Shown here one piece after another: positions 44,807 through 55,559 of a stretch of 64,000 nt of DNA. Origin of the DNA: Alkalihalophilus pseudofirmus (GTDB taxonomy: Bacteria > Bacillota > Bacilli > Bacillales > Bacillaceae_D); assembly GCF_029094545.1 (NCBI RefSeq), contig NZ_CP117835.1, positions 2,708,001-2,772,000 on the forward strand, written 5' to 3'. Under the pieces are notes generated by a model, which was given only the letters and a program-made list of their open reading frames with translations, was not told the origin of the DNA and ran no database searches. Position numbers and translations under genes: made by a program. Position 1 is the first letter of the stretch, and each line of letters starts with the position of its first letter.

Positions 44807-45013
44807 AGAATATAGTCCATCTGCTTTATCGTCGTATCTAAGGGTTATTGGTTGTTATTTAGCCCAAAGATATGTTAGTTTAGAGATTGTGATTTTACGC
44901 ACATACAAAGGGCAGGCTTATACTTAACAGGATTATCGAAACAATTTGTTCCAACGTCCAAAATTGGTACTACTAATTTGTAGCCACTAAAACTGAATAG
45001 GAAGGTGATATGA

Positions 45014-46630
45014 ATGAAAAAGCTTACGCCTGTTTTTATTATTTCTGTCGCTATAGCTTTTGCTTTTATTGTTTGGGGTGTAGTTGCCCCTGAAAATCTT
45101 GAAGCTGTTACTTCAAGTACACAAGGATTTATCACAAACGAATTAGGCTGGTTTTACCTGCTTGCCGCTACAGGATTTTTAATCTTTTCTCTTTATTTGA
45201 TCTTTAGTCCTTACGGAAAAATTAAACTTGGTAAACCTGATGAAAAGCCTGAATACAATTACCTCACATGGTTCTCATTCTTATTTACAGCTGGTATGGG
45301 GATTGGGCTTGTTTTTTGGGGTGTGTCTGAGCCTATGTATCATTTCTTTGAACCCCCGAGTGCTGATCCCGCTTCAAATGCCGCTGCCGGAGAAGCTATG
45401 AGGTACTCGATTTTCCACTGGGGATTACATCCTTGGGCGATTTATTCTGTCGTTGCCCTAGCACTAGCTTATTTCAAATTCAGAAAAGGTGCTCCAGGTA
45501 TTATGAGTGCTGTTTTCCAACCTCTATTAGGTGATAGAGTGAACGGGAAAATTGGTACGACAATTAATGTCATTGTTGTATTTGCGACTATTTTCGGGGT
45601 TGCTACATCCCTTGGCTTTGGTGCTGCCCAAATTTCTGCTGGTCTTGCTTATCTTATCCCCGGGCTAGGAAATTTCAGTGATGCTGCACTCCAATTAATT
45701 GTCATATTAATTGTCACTGTTCTATTTATGGTTTCTGCCCAAACAGGGTTAAATAAAGGGATTCGAATTTTGAGTAAGACAAATGTATATTTAGCAGTTA
45801 TTCTTTTGTTATTTGTCTTATTCTTAGGACCTACAAGCTATATTATGGGTGTGTTTACTCAGGGTGTAGGCAGTTATATTCAAAACCTGGTTGGCATGAG
45901 TTTTAGATTAGACGTTTACAATGCAGAGACAAGCTGGGTTGAAGGATGGACGATCTTCTACTGGGCTTGGTGGATCTCTTGGGCTCCTTTTGTAGGAACG
46001 TTTATCGCACGGGTTTCACGAGGTCGTACCATTAGAGAATTTGTTATTGGGGTTCTTGCTGTTCCCGCTACGTTTGGCGCATTATGGTTCAGTGTTTTTG
46101 GCGGAACAGGAATTTATATGCAGCGTGAAGGAATTGCCGATATTAACGGTATTATGACAGACTCAGGTATGGAAGTAGCTTTATTTGCTGTATTAGAACA
46201 ATTTCCTCTTGGTCTAATCATGTCTATCGTGGCGGTTTTCTTAATTTCTTCATTCTTTGTTACATCTGCGGACTCTGCTACAGTTGTTCTTGGAATGCAG
46301 ACAACGAATGGAAGCTTAAACCCGCCTAACTCTGTGAAATTCGTGTGGGGGTTAATTATTTCAGCTTCTGCAGCTGTTTTATTAACTTCTCCAGAAGGAC
46401 TCGGAGCTTTGCAAACCGCAGCCATTATCGCGGCTCTGCCTTTTACAGTGATTATGATCTTTATGATTATATCAGTCATGAAAGCATTAAAAGAAGAAAA
46501 GCCTACTCTAGCAACAGAAAAAGAACGTATTAGACAAGAACGATTTGAGTTAAAACAAGAAAGAGAAAAGCTAAAGCAAGAGAAAATACTTTTTAAAGAA
46601 GAAAAAACGGCAAATAAAAAGAAAAAATAA
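45014..46630 (+). CDS. BCCT family betaine/choline transporter (OpuD-like)
   Basis: 538 residues, twelve predicted helices. The BCCT tryptophan segment is clear: GWTIFYWAWWISWAPFVGTF (about residues 312-331), followed by RVSRGRTIREF, plus the N-terminal GMGIGLVFWGVSEPMYHF. It takes up glycine betaine or a related osmolyte with Na+ or H+. The C-terminal 45 residues are a charged coiled coil of R/E/K (KERIRQERFELKQEREKLKQ), a possible osmosensory tail. Ribosome site GGAAGGTGAT. Confidence 0.93.
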   Translation: MKKLTPVFIISVAIAFAFIVWGVVAPENLEAVTSSTQGFITNELGWFYLLAATGFLIFSLYLIFSPYGKIKLGKPDEKPEYNYLTWFSFLFTAGMGIGLVFWGVSEPMYHFFEPPSADPASNAAAGEAMRYSIFHWGLHPWAIYSVVALALAYFKFRKGAPGIMSAVFQPLLGDRVNGKIGTTINVIVVFATIFGVATSLGFGAAQISAGLAYLIPGLGNFSDAALQLIVILIVTVLFMVSAQTGLNKGIRILSKTNVYLAVILLLFVLFLGPTSYIMGVFTQGVGSYIQNLVGMSFRLDVYNAETSWVEGWTIFYWAWWISWAPFVGTFIARVSRGRTIREFVIGVLAVPATFGALWFSVFGGTGIYMQREGIADINGIMTDSGMEVALFAVLEQFPLGLIMSIVAVFLISSFFVTSADSATVVLGMQTTNGSLNPPNSVKFVWGLIISASAAVLLTSPEGLGALQTAAIIAALPFTVIMIFMIISVMKALKEEKPTLATEKERIRQERFELKQEREKLKQEKILFKEEKTANKKKK

Positions 46631-46634
46631 GGTT

Positions 46635-46667
46635 AAAAGAGTGCATCCAAAAAAGATGCACTCTTTT
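46635..46667 (+). terminator. Terminator of the BCCT gene
   Basis: Perfect 13-bp stem AAAAGAGTGCATC/GATGCACTCTTTT plus T run. Confidence 0.92.
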
Positions 46668-46827
46668 TTTATTAATTAATTCTCAATTTCCCCTTTATCA
46701 TCGAACTCTTTGTCATAGTCTTTGCTTTTCGTTTACAGTTCTATTACGCCTGCTCTAATAAGGTTTGATCCATGCTAAAATGAGGTATCTTACTTTAACG
46801 GATATTTTATGCAAGGAAGTGACATAC

Positions 46828-47226
46828 ATGGAAAAGCTACTTTTATCAATGCTTCTTGCCCCAATATTCATGTTATCAGCCTGTGTCTCTTCTGCTTCAA
46901 ATGAAGGCAACCAACCATTTTACGAAGAATCTAATATGGTCACTTTATTCTTTTCTGACCCTAAAGCTATAGATAAAGAACACACGTATTACGACGCTTT
47001 ATTAGAGTTTCAAACAAATCACCCTGAACAACTTTCTTCATTTTATGTAATAGAAGCTGAAGACAAGGATAAGGTCAAACAGTATGACATTGAAACGTTT
47101 CCGACGATGCTCATTTTAAGTGGTGAACATATACATTTAAGACTAGAAGGACCGCAGAGAAAAGATAATATTATATCTAACCTAACAAATATGATTAATA
47201 CTCAAAAAAACCAATTAGAATTATAG
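46828..47226 (+). CDS. Small lipoprotein, thioredoxin-like fold, Slp position
   Basis: 132 residues from ATG 46828 after AAGGAAGTG. Lipobox LSAC with Cys19. The mature region has thioredoxin-like order: MVTLFFSDPKAI as first strand, an alpha segment, then YDIETFPTMLIL with the cis-proline after TF; the usual CxxC is missing. It occupies the place of the B. subtilis small peptidoglycan-associated lipoprotein gene slp between pdhD and speA; orthology is inferred from place. Confidence 0.7.
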   Translation: MEKLLLSMLLAPIFMLSACVSSASNEGNQPFYEESNMVTLFFSDPKAIDKEHTYYDALLEFQTNHPEQLSSFYVIEAEDKDKVKQYDIETFPTMLILSGEHIHLRLEGPQRKDNIISNLTNMINTQKNQLEL

Positions 47227-47233
47227 CTGTAAT

Positions 47234-47269
47234 GAAAAAAAGGATGCTTCAAAAGAAGCATCCTTTTTT
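47234..47269. terminator. Bidirectional terminator
   Basis: Perfect stem AAAAAGGATGCTTC/GAAGCATCCTTTTT with a 4-base loop. Confidence 0.92.
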
Positions 47270-47570
47270 ATATGATTGGAAACGGTCCGTATGGTCGTTG
47301 AGAGAAATAAAATTCTTCAGCTGCTTCAATCATCTCTTTTCCACTAGAGAACGCCGTTGAATGTTGGATAAATTGCGTCCAACTTTCATCTTCTACTTCA
47401 AAGTCCTTAATGGTAATGATATTTTGATTGCTTTGTGCGACCCATTCATTCCACTCATTATAAGCCGTATATTTCTTCATAAACTGATTTGAAAAGAGAA
47501 TAGGTAGTGGAACTTGCCCGAAGGATGTTAAGGCATCCAGCGTCCATTTAAAGAGAGATTTATGTTTCAT
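47268..47570 (-). CDS. Hypothetical protein
   Basis: 100 residues, start ATG 47570 preceded by a weak GAGGTGATC. Soluble, rich in Trp, Phe and Tyr (KWTLDALTSFGQVPLPILFS, YNEWNEWVAQ), no cysteine, ends FYFSQRPYGPFPII. I do not recognise the family. Convergent with the lipoprotein gene and upstream-adjacent, on the same strand, to the 3' side of the pdh operon region but separated by its own promoter region. Confidence 0.65.
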   Translation of the reverse strand: MKHKSLFKWTLDALTSFGQVPLPILFSNQFMKKYTAYNEWNEWVAQSNQNIITIKDFEVEDESWTQFIQHSTAFSSGKEMIEAAEEFYFSQRPYGPFPII

Positions 47571-47690
47571 ACGATCACCTCATTAAGATTTAAGACGTAT
47601 TTAGGAGTCCCTTCGGTTGTCCGATCAGTTACCTTAGTCTTACTATAAATCATATTAATCCGAGTTGTCAAATGTGAATTAAAAAAAGAA

Positions 47691-47718
47691 AAAAGCCACT
47701 TGAAAACAAGTGGCTTTT
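47691..47718 (-). terminator. Terminator of the pdhABCD operon
   Basis: Perfect 12-bp stem AAAAGCCACTTG/CAAGTGGCTTTT, 4-base loop, long T tract on the minus strand. Confidence 0.92.
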
Positions 47719-47725
47719 AAGAAAG

Positions 47726-49135
47726 TTATTTTACAATGTGAATAGGTGTACCAATAGCAACTTCAGCAGCTTCCATTGTGATCTCACCTAATGAAGGATG
47801 CGCATGAATAGTAAGAGCAATATCTTCAGCTGTCATGCCCGTTTCAATTGCAAGTCCAAGTTCTGCAATCATATCAGAAGCATTTGGTCCAGCAATTTGA
47901 GCTCCGATCACTAGTCCATCTTCTTTACGAGTGATTAGCTTCATAAAGCCATCAGTATCGTTAAGAGATAGAGCACGTCCGTTAGCTGCAAATGGGAACT
48001 TAGCTGCTACGATATCATAGCCTGCATCTTTTGCTTCTTGTTCACTGTAACCAACTGTAGCAAGCTCTGGATCAGAGAATACAACAGCCGGAATAGCTAA
48101 GTAATCAATTTCTGATTTTTCACCAGCAATAGCTTCAGCTGCAATCTTACCTTCGTAAGAAGCTTTGTGTGCTAATGCAGGACCTTCAATAATGTCACCA
48201 ATTGCGTAGATGTTGCTTACATTTGTACGACATTGCTTGTCCGTTTTAATTAAACCGCGTTCTGTCATTTCCACACCGATTTGTTCAAGGCCAAGCTCTT
48301 CAGTGTTTGGTTTACGACCAACTGTTACAAGAACATAGTCTGCTTCAAACACTTCTTCTTTCCCTTTAACTTCAGCTGTAACTTTAACGCCGTTTTCTGT
48401 TTCTTCCACGCCTTTAGCTAGAGCTTCGGTATGGAATGCAACACCGTTCTTTTTAAGTCTCTTCTCAACAAGTTTACTCATTTGCTTTTCGAAGCCAGGA
48501 AGGATTTGTTTGCCGCCTTCTAGAACTACTACTTCAGTACCCATGTTAGAATATGCACCAGTAAGCTCGATACCAATGTATCCACCACCGATTACAACCA
48601 TTTTCTTAGGTACTTCTTTAAGAGCAAGAGCTCCTGTTGAGTTGATAACACGCTCAGTGTATTTGAAGCTAGGAAGTTCAATCGGGCTAGAACCTGTTGC
48701 AATGATACAATTTTTGAAGTTGTATGTTTGCGAACTTTTCTCGTCCATAATACGTACAGAGTTCTCAGAAGCAAAGTATGCTTCCCCTTGTACGATCTCA
48801 ACTTTGTTTCCTTTAAGAAGGCCTTCAACACCGCCTGTTAATTTCTTAACGACAGAGCCTTTCCACTCTTGAACTTTATCAAAGTTGATTGAAACGCCTT
48901 CTGCAGTAACTCCCATATCCTCAGAATGCTTAGCATTGTGATAACGGTGTCCAGCTGAGATAAGTGCTTTTGATGGGATACAACCTACATTAAGACATAC
49001 CCCTCCAAGAGTTCCTTTTTCAACGATCGTTACTTTTTGTCCGAGTTGGGCTGCACGGATTGCTGCAACATATCCTCCTGGACCTGAACCAATGACAAGT
49101 GTGTCTACTTCATTTGCGAAATCTCCAACAACCAT
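47726..49135 (-). CDS. pdhD: Dihydrolipoyl dehydrogenase (PdhD, E3)
   Basis: 469 residues. FAD site [19 protein letters not shown] at about 14-32, redox disulfide [16 protein letters not shown] site [17 protein letters not shown] and the C-terminal His-Glu pair in HAHPSLGEI. It reoxidises dihydrolipoyl groups of E2 with NAD+. ATG 49135 uses GGAGGGG located in the last codons of pdhC; three bases separate the genes, so translation is coupled. Confidence 0.98.
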   Translation of the reverse strand: MVVGDFANEVDTLVIGSGPGGYVAAIRAAQLGQKVTIVEKGTLGGVCLNVGCIPSKALISAGHRYHNAKHSEDMGVTAEGVSINFDKVQEWKGSVVKKLTGGVEGLLKGNKVEIVQGEAYFASENSVRIMDEKSSQTYNFKNCIIATGSSPIELPSFKYTERVINSTGALALKEVPKKMVVIGGGYIGIELTGAYSNMGTEVVVLEGGKQILPGFEKQMSKLVEKRLKKNGVAFHTEALAKGVEETENGVKVTAEVKGKEEVFEADYVLVTVGRKPNTEELGLEQIGVEMTERGLIKTDKQCRTNVSNIYAIGDIIEGPALAHKASYEGKIAAEAIAGEKSEIDYLAIPAVVFSDPELATVGYSEQEAKDAGYDIVAAKFPFAANGRALSLNDTDGFMKLITRKEDGLVIGAQIAGPNASDMIAELGLAIETGMTAEDIALTIHAHPSLGEITMEAAEVAIGTPIHIVK

Positions 49136-49138
49136 TCA

Positions 49139-50440
49139 TTACCCCTCCATTAATAGTAATTGTGGATCATTTAACAGACGCTTAACGTGGTTTAGAGCAT
49201 TCTGAGCTGTTACGCCATCAATTAAACGGTGGTCATAGCTAATAGAAAGAGCCAACACTGGCGCGGCTACAATCTCGCCATTTTTAACGACTGGCTTCTC
49301 TTCAATACGACCAATACCTAGAATAGCAACTTCTGGGTGATTGATAACTGGTGTAAACCATAGACCACGAGCAGAACCAACATTAGAAATTGTTGCTGAT
49401 CCGCCCTTCATTTCTGCACCACTAAGTTTACCATCACGAGCTTTAACTGCCAACTCATTAATTTCATCCGCTAATGCAAAAATAGATTTACGATCCGCAT
49501 CTTTAACTACAGGGACGAATAAACCGTGCTCTGTATCCGCTGCGATACCGATGTTGAAGTACTTTTTGTAAACAATCTCATCATTTGCATCATCGATTGA
49601 CGCATTTAATGCAGGGTATTTACGTAATGCAGCTGTAAGTGCCTTCACTACATATGGTAAATAAGTAAGCTTAGTACCTTGCTCAGCTGCGATTTCTTTA
49701 TATTGCTTACGGTGAGTAACTAAAGCTGAAACCTCTACTTCATCCATGTGAGTAACATGAGGAGCAGTGTGCTTCGAGTTAACCATTGCTTTTGCAATAG
49801 CTTTACGTACACCTTTGAATGGTACACGCTCTTCCATTTCGCCAGCTGGAATTGCCGTTGGTTCACTCTTAGCAGCTGCTTGATCTTGTTTAGTATCAGC
49901 AGTTTCTACTTTAGCATCAGAAGCAGTGTCTGCACCGCCGCCGTTTAGGTGGTTTTCAATATCTTCTTTCAGAATACGGCCATTTTTACCCGTACCGCTT
50001 ACTTGCTTGATGTTTACACCTTTTTCACGTGCAAACTTACGAACTGAAGGCATCGCAATAACACGTGTGTCGTCGTTGTCATCATTCGTATTGTCAGCTT
50101 TAGGAGTTTCTTCTTTTTTCTCTTCTTTTGGTTCTTCCTTTGGCTCTTCCTTTGCAGGCTCTGCTTCTTCTTGTGAAGCACTTTCTTCAGCAGGGTTTGC
50201 ATCACCAGCGTCAATTGTTACAAGAACATCACCAACTATGCTTACTGTTCCTTCTTCAACTTTCACTTCGAGAACTTTCCCGTCAACTGGAGAAGGGATC
50301 TCAACAACTGCTTTATCATTTTGAACTTCTAAAAGAATATCATCTTCTTTAATTTCATCGCCTGGTTTTACAAACCATTTTACAATTTCACCTTCGTGAA
50401 TTCCTTCACCAATATCAGGCAGTTTAAATTCATATGCCAC
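49139..50440 (-). CDS. pdhC: Dihydrolipoamide acetyltransferase (PdhC, E2)
   Basis: 433 residues from GTG 50440 after AAAGGAGG. One lipoyl domain (1-80; the lipoyl lysine in [14 protein letters not shown]), a Glu/Lys/Pro-rich linker (about 80-125), a peripheral subunit-binding domain (about 128-165, [15 protein letters not shown]), a second linker, and a catalytic domain ending in SYDHRLIDG. It forms the 60-mer core and transfers acetyl to CoA. Confidence 0.98.
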   Translation of the reverse strand: MAYEFKLPDIGEGIHEGEIVKWFVKPGDEIKEDDILLEVQNDKAVVEIPSPVDGKVLEVKVEEGTVSIVGDVLVTIDAGDANPAEESASQEEAEPAKEEPKEEPKEEKKEETPKADNTNDDNDDTRVIAMPSVRKFAREKGVNIKQVSGTGKNGRILKEDIENHLNGGGADTASDAKVETADTKQDQAAAKSEPTAIPAGEMEERVPFKGVRKAIAKAMVNSKHTAPHVTHMDEVEVSALVTHRKQYKEIAAEQGTKLTYLPYVVKALTAALRKYPALNASIDDANDEIVYKKYFNIGIAADTEHGLFVPVVKDADRKSIFALADEINELAVKARDGKLSGAEMKGGSATISNVGSARGLWFTPVINHPEVAILGIGRIEEKPVVKNGEIVAAPVLALSISYDHRLIDGVTAQNALNHVKRLLNDPQLLLMEG

Positions 50441-50542
50441 TTTGAAGTGCCTCCTTTATTTAACCATTTACATGAAATATTAAAATGAGTGAAAAGGAAA
50501 GACGTTCATCTTTCCTTCTCAATGCTTGTCTATGTTTAATAA

Positions 50543-51520
50543 TTAGAAGTTAACAACTTTCTTAGCTGCTTCAATTATTTCTTGATAATCAGGTAACCAC
50601 TCATCTTCTACTGCAGCAAACGGATAAACCGTATCAGGTGCAGCAACGCGAAGAACTGGAGCTTCAAGACTAAGAATTGCACGCTCAGTGATTTCAGCTA
50701 CCACGTTTGCTGCGATTCCAGCTGCCTTTTGAGCTTCTTGCACTACGATTGCACGGTTTGTTTTCTCAACAGATGCAATAATTGTATCAATATCTAGCGG
50801 GCTGATCGTCATTAAATCGATAACTTCAGCATCGATTCCTTCTTTTTCAAGCTCTTCTGCTGCTTTTAGAGAAGAGTGAACCATCGCGCCGTATGTGATA
50901 ATAGAAACATCTTTACCTTCACGCTTCACATCAGCTTTACCTAATTCAATTGTGTACTCCTCTTCAGGAACTTCTCCACGGAATGAACGATAAAGTTTCA
51001 TGTGCTCTAAGTAAACAACTGGATCGTTATCACGGATCGCAGAAATTAATAATCCTTTTGCATCGTATGGAGTTGAAGGAATAACCACTTTTAAACCAGG
51101 AGTTTGAGCCATAAGTCCTTCTAAGCTGTCTGCGTGCATTTCAGGCGTTTTTACTCCACCGCCAAATGGTGAACGTACAGTAATTGGTGCATGCTGCTTA
51201 CCTGCTGTACGGTAACGAAGTCTGTTCATTTGACCTGCGATTGAATCGAATACTTCAAACACGAAACCAAAGAATTGTACTTCCATTACCGGACGGAAAC
51301 CAGTAAGACCAAGACCAATAGCCAAACCACCAATACCAGACTCAGCAAGAGGTGTATCGAATACGCGCTCTTCACCGAATTCTTTTTGTAAGCCTTCAGT
51401 CGCACGGAAAACCCCACCGTTTTGACCAACGTCTTCTCCAAACACAAGAACATCTTCGTTATTCTTAAGCTCATTACGCATAGCATCCGTAATCGCTTGG
51501 ATCATTGTCATTTGTGCCAT
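50543..51520 (-). CDS. pdhB: Pyruvate dehydrogenase E1 beta (PdhB)
   Basis: 325 residues. Transketolase-like pyrimidine domain (about 1-180; the catalytic-loop region [17 protein letters not shown] and [13 protein letters not shown]) and a C-terminal transketolase domain. With PdhA it makes the alpha2beta2 E1 that decarboxylates pyruvate on thiamine diphosphate. Four bases after pdhA; 102 bases before pdhC, without a terminator. Confidence 0.98.
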   Translation of the reverse strand: MAQMTMIQAITDAMRNELKNNEDVLVFGEDVGQNGGVFRATEGLQKEFGEERVFDTPLAESGIGGLAIGLGLTGFRPVMEVQFFGFVFEVFDSIAGQMNRLRYRTAGKQHAPITVRSPFGGGVKTPEMHADSLEGLMAQTPGLKVVIPSTPYDAKGLLISAIRDNDPVVYLEHMKLYRSFRGEVPEEEYTIELGKADVKREGKDVSIITYGAMVHSSLKAAEELEKEGIDAEVIDLMTISPLDIDTIIASVEKTNRAIVVQEAQKAAGIAANVVAEITERAILSLEAPVLRVAAPDTVYPFAAVEDEWLPDYQEIIEAAKKVVNF

Positions 51521-51523
51521 CGC

Positions 51524-52609
<1,086 letters not shown>

Positions 52610-53123
52610 CTACCTTCACCTCTACCTTTCTTTTAGCAAATTCACACAATCGTGAATATAGTCTTCATCTGAAACAGTCTTGTTGATTATCTCTTCGGCA
52701 AAACTCTTCATTAGGATACCCATTCATAGAAGTTAAATAACCTTCTTTTGTATGAATAAAACGTTTTTCTAGAAAGTTTTTCGGGTATATATGTAGTTTT
52801 TGTCGAATTATGTAACTTTTCACGATTGCTTAATCAATATAGATAAGCTAACACGTCTCCTGTATTAGTCTAATCTAAATCAAATTAATACAATTATTCT
52901 TTCGGAATTAAGTCTACAACACTAAATCTAAATCCGTCAATCCTTTTGTTTATCGTTTTCTTTGCATATTTTTTCACAAACATTTCGTTCTACTAAAAAA
53001 ACTGTGTTATAGGTCAATCGTCAAAAGAATAATACAGATACCCCTTTCCACCTTATAATCATTCTTGTTAAAGGCGTTTCATCGCCCTTGCTTTTGAAAC
53101 AAGAAAAAAAGCGAACTAAAAGT
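52610..53123. other. 514-base leader/promoter region before pdhA
   Basis: AT-rich with no ORF of coding quality. A weak minus-strand pair TTGACG (52940-52935) and TAGACT (52916-52911) with 18-base spacing is the best promoter candidate, which would give a leader near 290 bases. The ykyA terminator is at its right end. I see no riboswitch or strong hairpin. Confidence 0.45.
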
Positions 53124-53127
53124 TCAC
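53111..53127 (-). terminator. Weak terminator of ykyA
   Basis: Short stem GTGAAC/GTTCGC (one G-T) followed by a seven-T run on the minus strand. Confidence 0.5.
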
Positions 53128-53780
53128 TCTTCATACTGAACTTCTAACTCCGCTTTTTCATAGAAATCTCGTTTTAATTGATTGTACTTTTGTGTATGTT
53201 CATTAAAGCTTTCTTTGTATTGTTCTACCACTTCATATTGCTCATTTACTGTGTTTATCTGCGCTTGAAGCTCATCTATTGATAACTCTTCATCCTTTAA
53301 CAGCTCAAACAACGTACGATCCTCACCCATTGCTTCTATGTAATTTGTATATAAACCATGATACGCATCAAATCGATTATTCATTTCTTCTTCTAAACGA
53401 GTAACAAGCTCGACTAATTCTTCTTGATCCAACTCAGTTGCTGCTTCATTGATCCGGTCAAATTCCTCTTTGCTTTGTTCAATACTTTCTTTTTCCTCTT
53501 CTATGAGCTCTTCTCTTTGTTCAATAGATGTTATTGCTTCATCTGCAAGCTGCTCAATCTCAACTAAATCATCTGTCCCCATCGTAATCATTTGTTCATA
53601 CAGCTCATATTCTTTTTCTTCCGCTTCTTGAAGTGCTTGTTGATTTGATACAAATGGTTCTTCTAGTTCGACTGCACTCTCTAAATGTTCATAAATCGTT
53701 TCAGTCGCACTGCTGCCACACCCAGCAAGCAGCCCAACCGCTATTGCTAACGAAACAAATCCGTATCTTTTCCTAAACAT
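53124..53780 (-). CDS. ykyA: YkyA: cell-wall-binding lipoprotein
   Basis: 218 residues. Lipobox LLAGC with Cys21, then an almost continuous, strongly acidic helical region (Glu-rich from 30 to 215) predicted as a coiled coil. YkyA-family members are annotated as putative cell-wall-binding lipoproteins with little experimental support. Position between def and pdhA matches B. subtilis. Confidence 0.87.
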   Translation of the reverse strand: MFRKRYGFVSLAIAVGLLAGCGSSATETIYEHLESAVELEEPFVSNQQALQEAEEKEYELYEQMITMGTDDLVEIEQLADEAITSIEQREELIEEEKESIEQSKEEFDRINEAATELDQEELVELVTRLEEEMNNRFDAYHGLYTNYIEAMGEDRTLFELLKDEELSIDELQAQINTVNEQYEVVEQYKESFNEHTQKYNQLKRDFYEKAELEVQYEE

Positions 53781-53967
53781 AAATCCGGTTTCCCCCTAAC
53801 CTATTAACTGTCTTTAGCTACCTAAAACAGTATATGAACCGACAATAAATAACAAGTGTTAACCATTGTGGAAATAACATCTAATTAAACTCTATGTCCA
53901 AAAAATATAGTTATGTGCCTGTATTTTAGTTTTTTTAATCTTTTTTTGAAAAATGGGCATTCATCCA

Positions 53968-53995
53968 ACCACCCACCTAGGTTCTGCATAGAGTA
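53968..53995 (+). promoter_or_regulatory. Sigma-K-type promoter of the yjcZ-like gene
   Basis: AC (53968), 17 bases, CATAGAGTA (53987-53995), which matches the sigma-K -10 consensus CATANNNTA fully; 53 bases before the start. Confidence 0.5.
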
Positions 53996-54047
53996 GATAG
54001 TGAGTCGCACCTGATGCGATGGCTTTCAACAAAAAGGAGGAATTCAA

Positions 54048-54230
54048 ATGTACGGATACAATTATGGCGGTCAAGGTTGTTACGATCCATGTGGATACGG
54101 TTATGGTGCACCAGTAGCAGGTTATGCAGGTGGCGGATGCGGTAAAGGCTTCGCGTTAATCGTAGTATTATTCATCCTATTGATTATCGTGGGTGCGTCT
54201 CGCTTTGGTCACGGCGGACACTGCTGCTAA
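54048..54230 (+). CDS. YjcZ/SscA-type small sporulation protein
   Basis: 60 residues after AAAGGAGG. N-terminal half rich in Gly, Tyr and Cys ([18 protein letters not shown]), then one hydrophobic helix [15 protein letters not shown], the hallmark of the YjcZ family, and a short tail GHGGHCC. Such peptides are made in sporulating cells and help spore assembly. A sigma-K-like promoter upstream agrees. Confidence 0.88.
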   Translation: MYGYNYGGQGCYDPCGYGYGAPVAGYAGGGCGKGFALIVVLFILLIIVGASRFGHGGHCC

Positions 54231-54241
54231 TTAGTACAACG

Positions 54242-54269
54242 AGAGTGAGCCTTGTGCTTGCTCTTTTTT
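54242..54269 (+). terminator. Terminator of the yjcZ-like gene
   Basis: AGAGTGAGC/GCTTGCTCT stem (two G-T) with T run. Confidence 0.75.
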
Positions 54270-54341
54270 CTTTCAAAATAACTTGCTATTTCAGTTTATT
54301 CTTCTTAAAGTAAGAATAGAAATAAAAGGAGTGATACATAC

Positions 54342-54881
54342 ATGCTTACGATGAAGGATGTAGTCCGTGAGGGACATCCCGTATTAAGAGAAGTTGCTAA
54401 AGAAGTTCCTCTTCCTGCTTCAAAGGAAGATAAAGAAACATTGCAGCGCATGCTTGACTTTGTCATCAATAGTCAAGACCCGGAGCTTTCAGAGAAATAT
54501 CAATTACGTCCAGGTGTCGGGATCGCTGCCCCTCAAATCGGCATCGCAAAAAGAATGTTTGCTGTTCATGTTGCTGATGACAATGACAATTTATACAGTA
54601 TGGGGTTATTTAATCCGAAGATTATAAGCCATTCTGTTGAAGAAACGCATCTAGAAAGCGGCGAAGGGTGCTTATCAGTTGACCGTGACATACCTGGGAT
54701 TGTTCCAAGATATGCCAGGATCACTGTTAAAGGAACCAATCTTGACGGAGAGGAAGTTACCTTACGTCTTCGCGGGCTTGTTTCCATTGTTTTTCAACAT
54801 GAAATGGACCATTTAAACGGAATTATGTTTTATGATCGAATAGAAGGTTTTAAAGACCCATTTAAAAAAGAATTACCATAA
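54342..54881 (+). CDS. def: Peptide deformylase
   Basis: 179 residues. It removes formyl groups from nascent proteins with a Fe2+/metal centre. All three motifs are present: GVGIAAPQIG (about 58-67), EGCLS with metal ligand Cys110, and HEMDH with His153, Glu154 and His157. The insertion before motif 1 marks a type 2 (Gram-positive) enzyme. Ribosome site AAAAGGAG. Position agrees with B. subtilis ykrB. Confidence 0.97.
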   Translation: MLTMKDVVREGHPVLREVAKEVPLPASKEDKETLQRMLDFVINSQDPELSEKYQLRPGVGIAAPQIGIAKRMFAVHVADDNDNLYSMGLFNPKIISHSVEETHLESGEGCLSVDRDIPGIVPRYARITVKGTNLDGEEVTLRLRGLVSIVFQHEMDHLNGIMFYDRIEGFKDPFKKELP

Positions 54882-54906
54882 AAGGATGCTCAACCCGGGC
54901 TTCCTT
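54882..54906 (+). terminator. Possible terminator of def
   Basis: Imperfect AAGGA..GC/GC..TCCTT stem followed by T tract. Confidence 0.5.
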
Positions 54907-55054
54907 TTTTTCTTTTTCTTCTTTAATCCAATGGCAGGATTACCTCTCCCATATTTTACCTCGAAAAACAATAATTCGACGACACATACTAAAGGTATAA
55001 AAATATATCGATTGGCGCTTCGTTCGTCAAACAAGAACTAAAGGAGGACCTATT

Positions 55055-55132
55055 ATGTTAAAGCGTATTCGTAAAAAACTGCTTAAAGGCTGTCGTCATC
55101 TTTTACCAAAAAATCGTTTGTTGGAAGTATAA
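55055..55132 (+). CDS. 25-residue strongly cationic peptide, unknown
   Basis: ATG 55055 follows a perfect AAAGGAGG with a seven-base gap. The product begins MLKRIRKKLLKGCRHLL and ends in LLEV: nine Lys/Arg and one Glu, one cysteine at 13, amphipathic if helical. A possible -10 TATAAA with TTCGAC upstream lies at 54975-55001. Not a family I recognise; could be a membrane-active peptide, leader or regulator. Coding status is inferred from the ribosome site and composition only. Confidence 0.5.
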   Translation: MLKRIRKKLLKGCRHLLPKNRLLEV

Positions 55133-55346
55133 CTCTTTTTTATTCTGACGAGAATGACATGAATGACTGGTTAAGGATTAGACAAGCCATTTATGTCTAT
55201 TTTCCATAGATGAAAATATCGTTTAGAATTCAACGTTTGGTTCTTTGCATTTACTTGGCTGATGCTACTTTAAAAGAAAAACATGAAAAAGAGCGGCATT
55301 TGCTTTATAATGAAAATATAACCAACGTTAAGGAGAGGTTTTATTT

Positions 55347-55556
55347 ATGATTTTTAAAGTATATTTCCAAAAGAACTTTCACCAAGTTCCAGTGCGTGAA
55401 TTAACAGAAACTATTTATGTCGAAGGTGAATCAGAATCCGATGTACGTAAAAAACTCGTACCTCGTGAATATAATATTGAATTCGTTACACCTGTCTCTG
55501 GGGCATATCTTGAGTATGAAAAACAACATGAAGACTTTAAAGTGGAGTCTATCTAA
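55347..55556 (+). CDS. rpoY: RNA polymerase epsilon subunit RpoY (YkzG)
   Basis: 69 residues. The DUF1447 family core MIFKVYFQKNFHQVPVRE, ESESDVRKKL and FVTPVSGAYLEYEKQ is intact. Epsilon is a small Firmicutes-specific subunit of RNA polymerase. Ribosome site AAGGAGAGG. Three bases before rnjA, so translationally coupled. Confidence 0.95.
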   Translation: MIFKVYFQKNFHQVPVRELTETIYVEGESESDVRKKLVPREYNIEFVTPVSGAYLEYEKQHEDFKVESI

Positions 55557-55559
55557 CAA

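Larger units (their letters stand above)
44641..45013. other. 373-base gap before the BCCT gene
   Basis: Contains a 23-base tandem duplication (44644-44689), a sigma-B-like promoter (44781-44806) and the ribosome site of the BCCT gene. No ORF with coding character. Confidence 0.6.
54882..55346. other. 465-base stretch between def and rpoY
   Basis: Holds the def terminator, a small ORF with perfect ribosome site (55055-55132) and the rpoY leader with AAGGAGAGG. The part 55133-55330 shows nothing else recognisable. Confidence 0.6.

Noticed and set aside
46681-46760. Minus-strand open stretch ending KSKDYDKEFDDKGEIEN
   Set aside because: Looks protein-like but is bounded by a stop only 18 codons upstream, with no start or ribosome site; could be a relic at best.
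49926-50352. Long plus-strand ORFs opposite pdhC
   Set aside because: Leu/Gln/Ser-rich shadows created by the Glu/Lys-rich linker codons of pdhC on the other strand.
52610-53123. Riboswitch or attenuator in the pdhA leader
   Set aside because: No strong stem-loop, terminator-like structure or known aptamer core could be seen in the 514 bases.
55160-55210. 16-codon ORF downstream of the cationic peptide gene
   Set aside because: Starts without a Shine-Dalgarno sequence and has no distinguishing composition.
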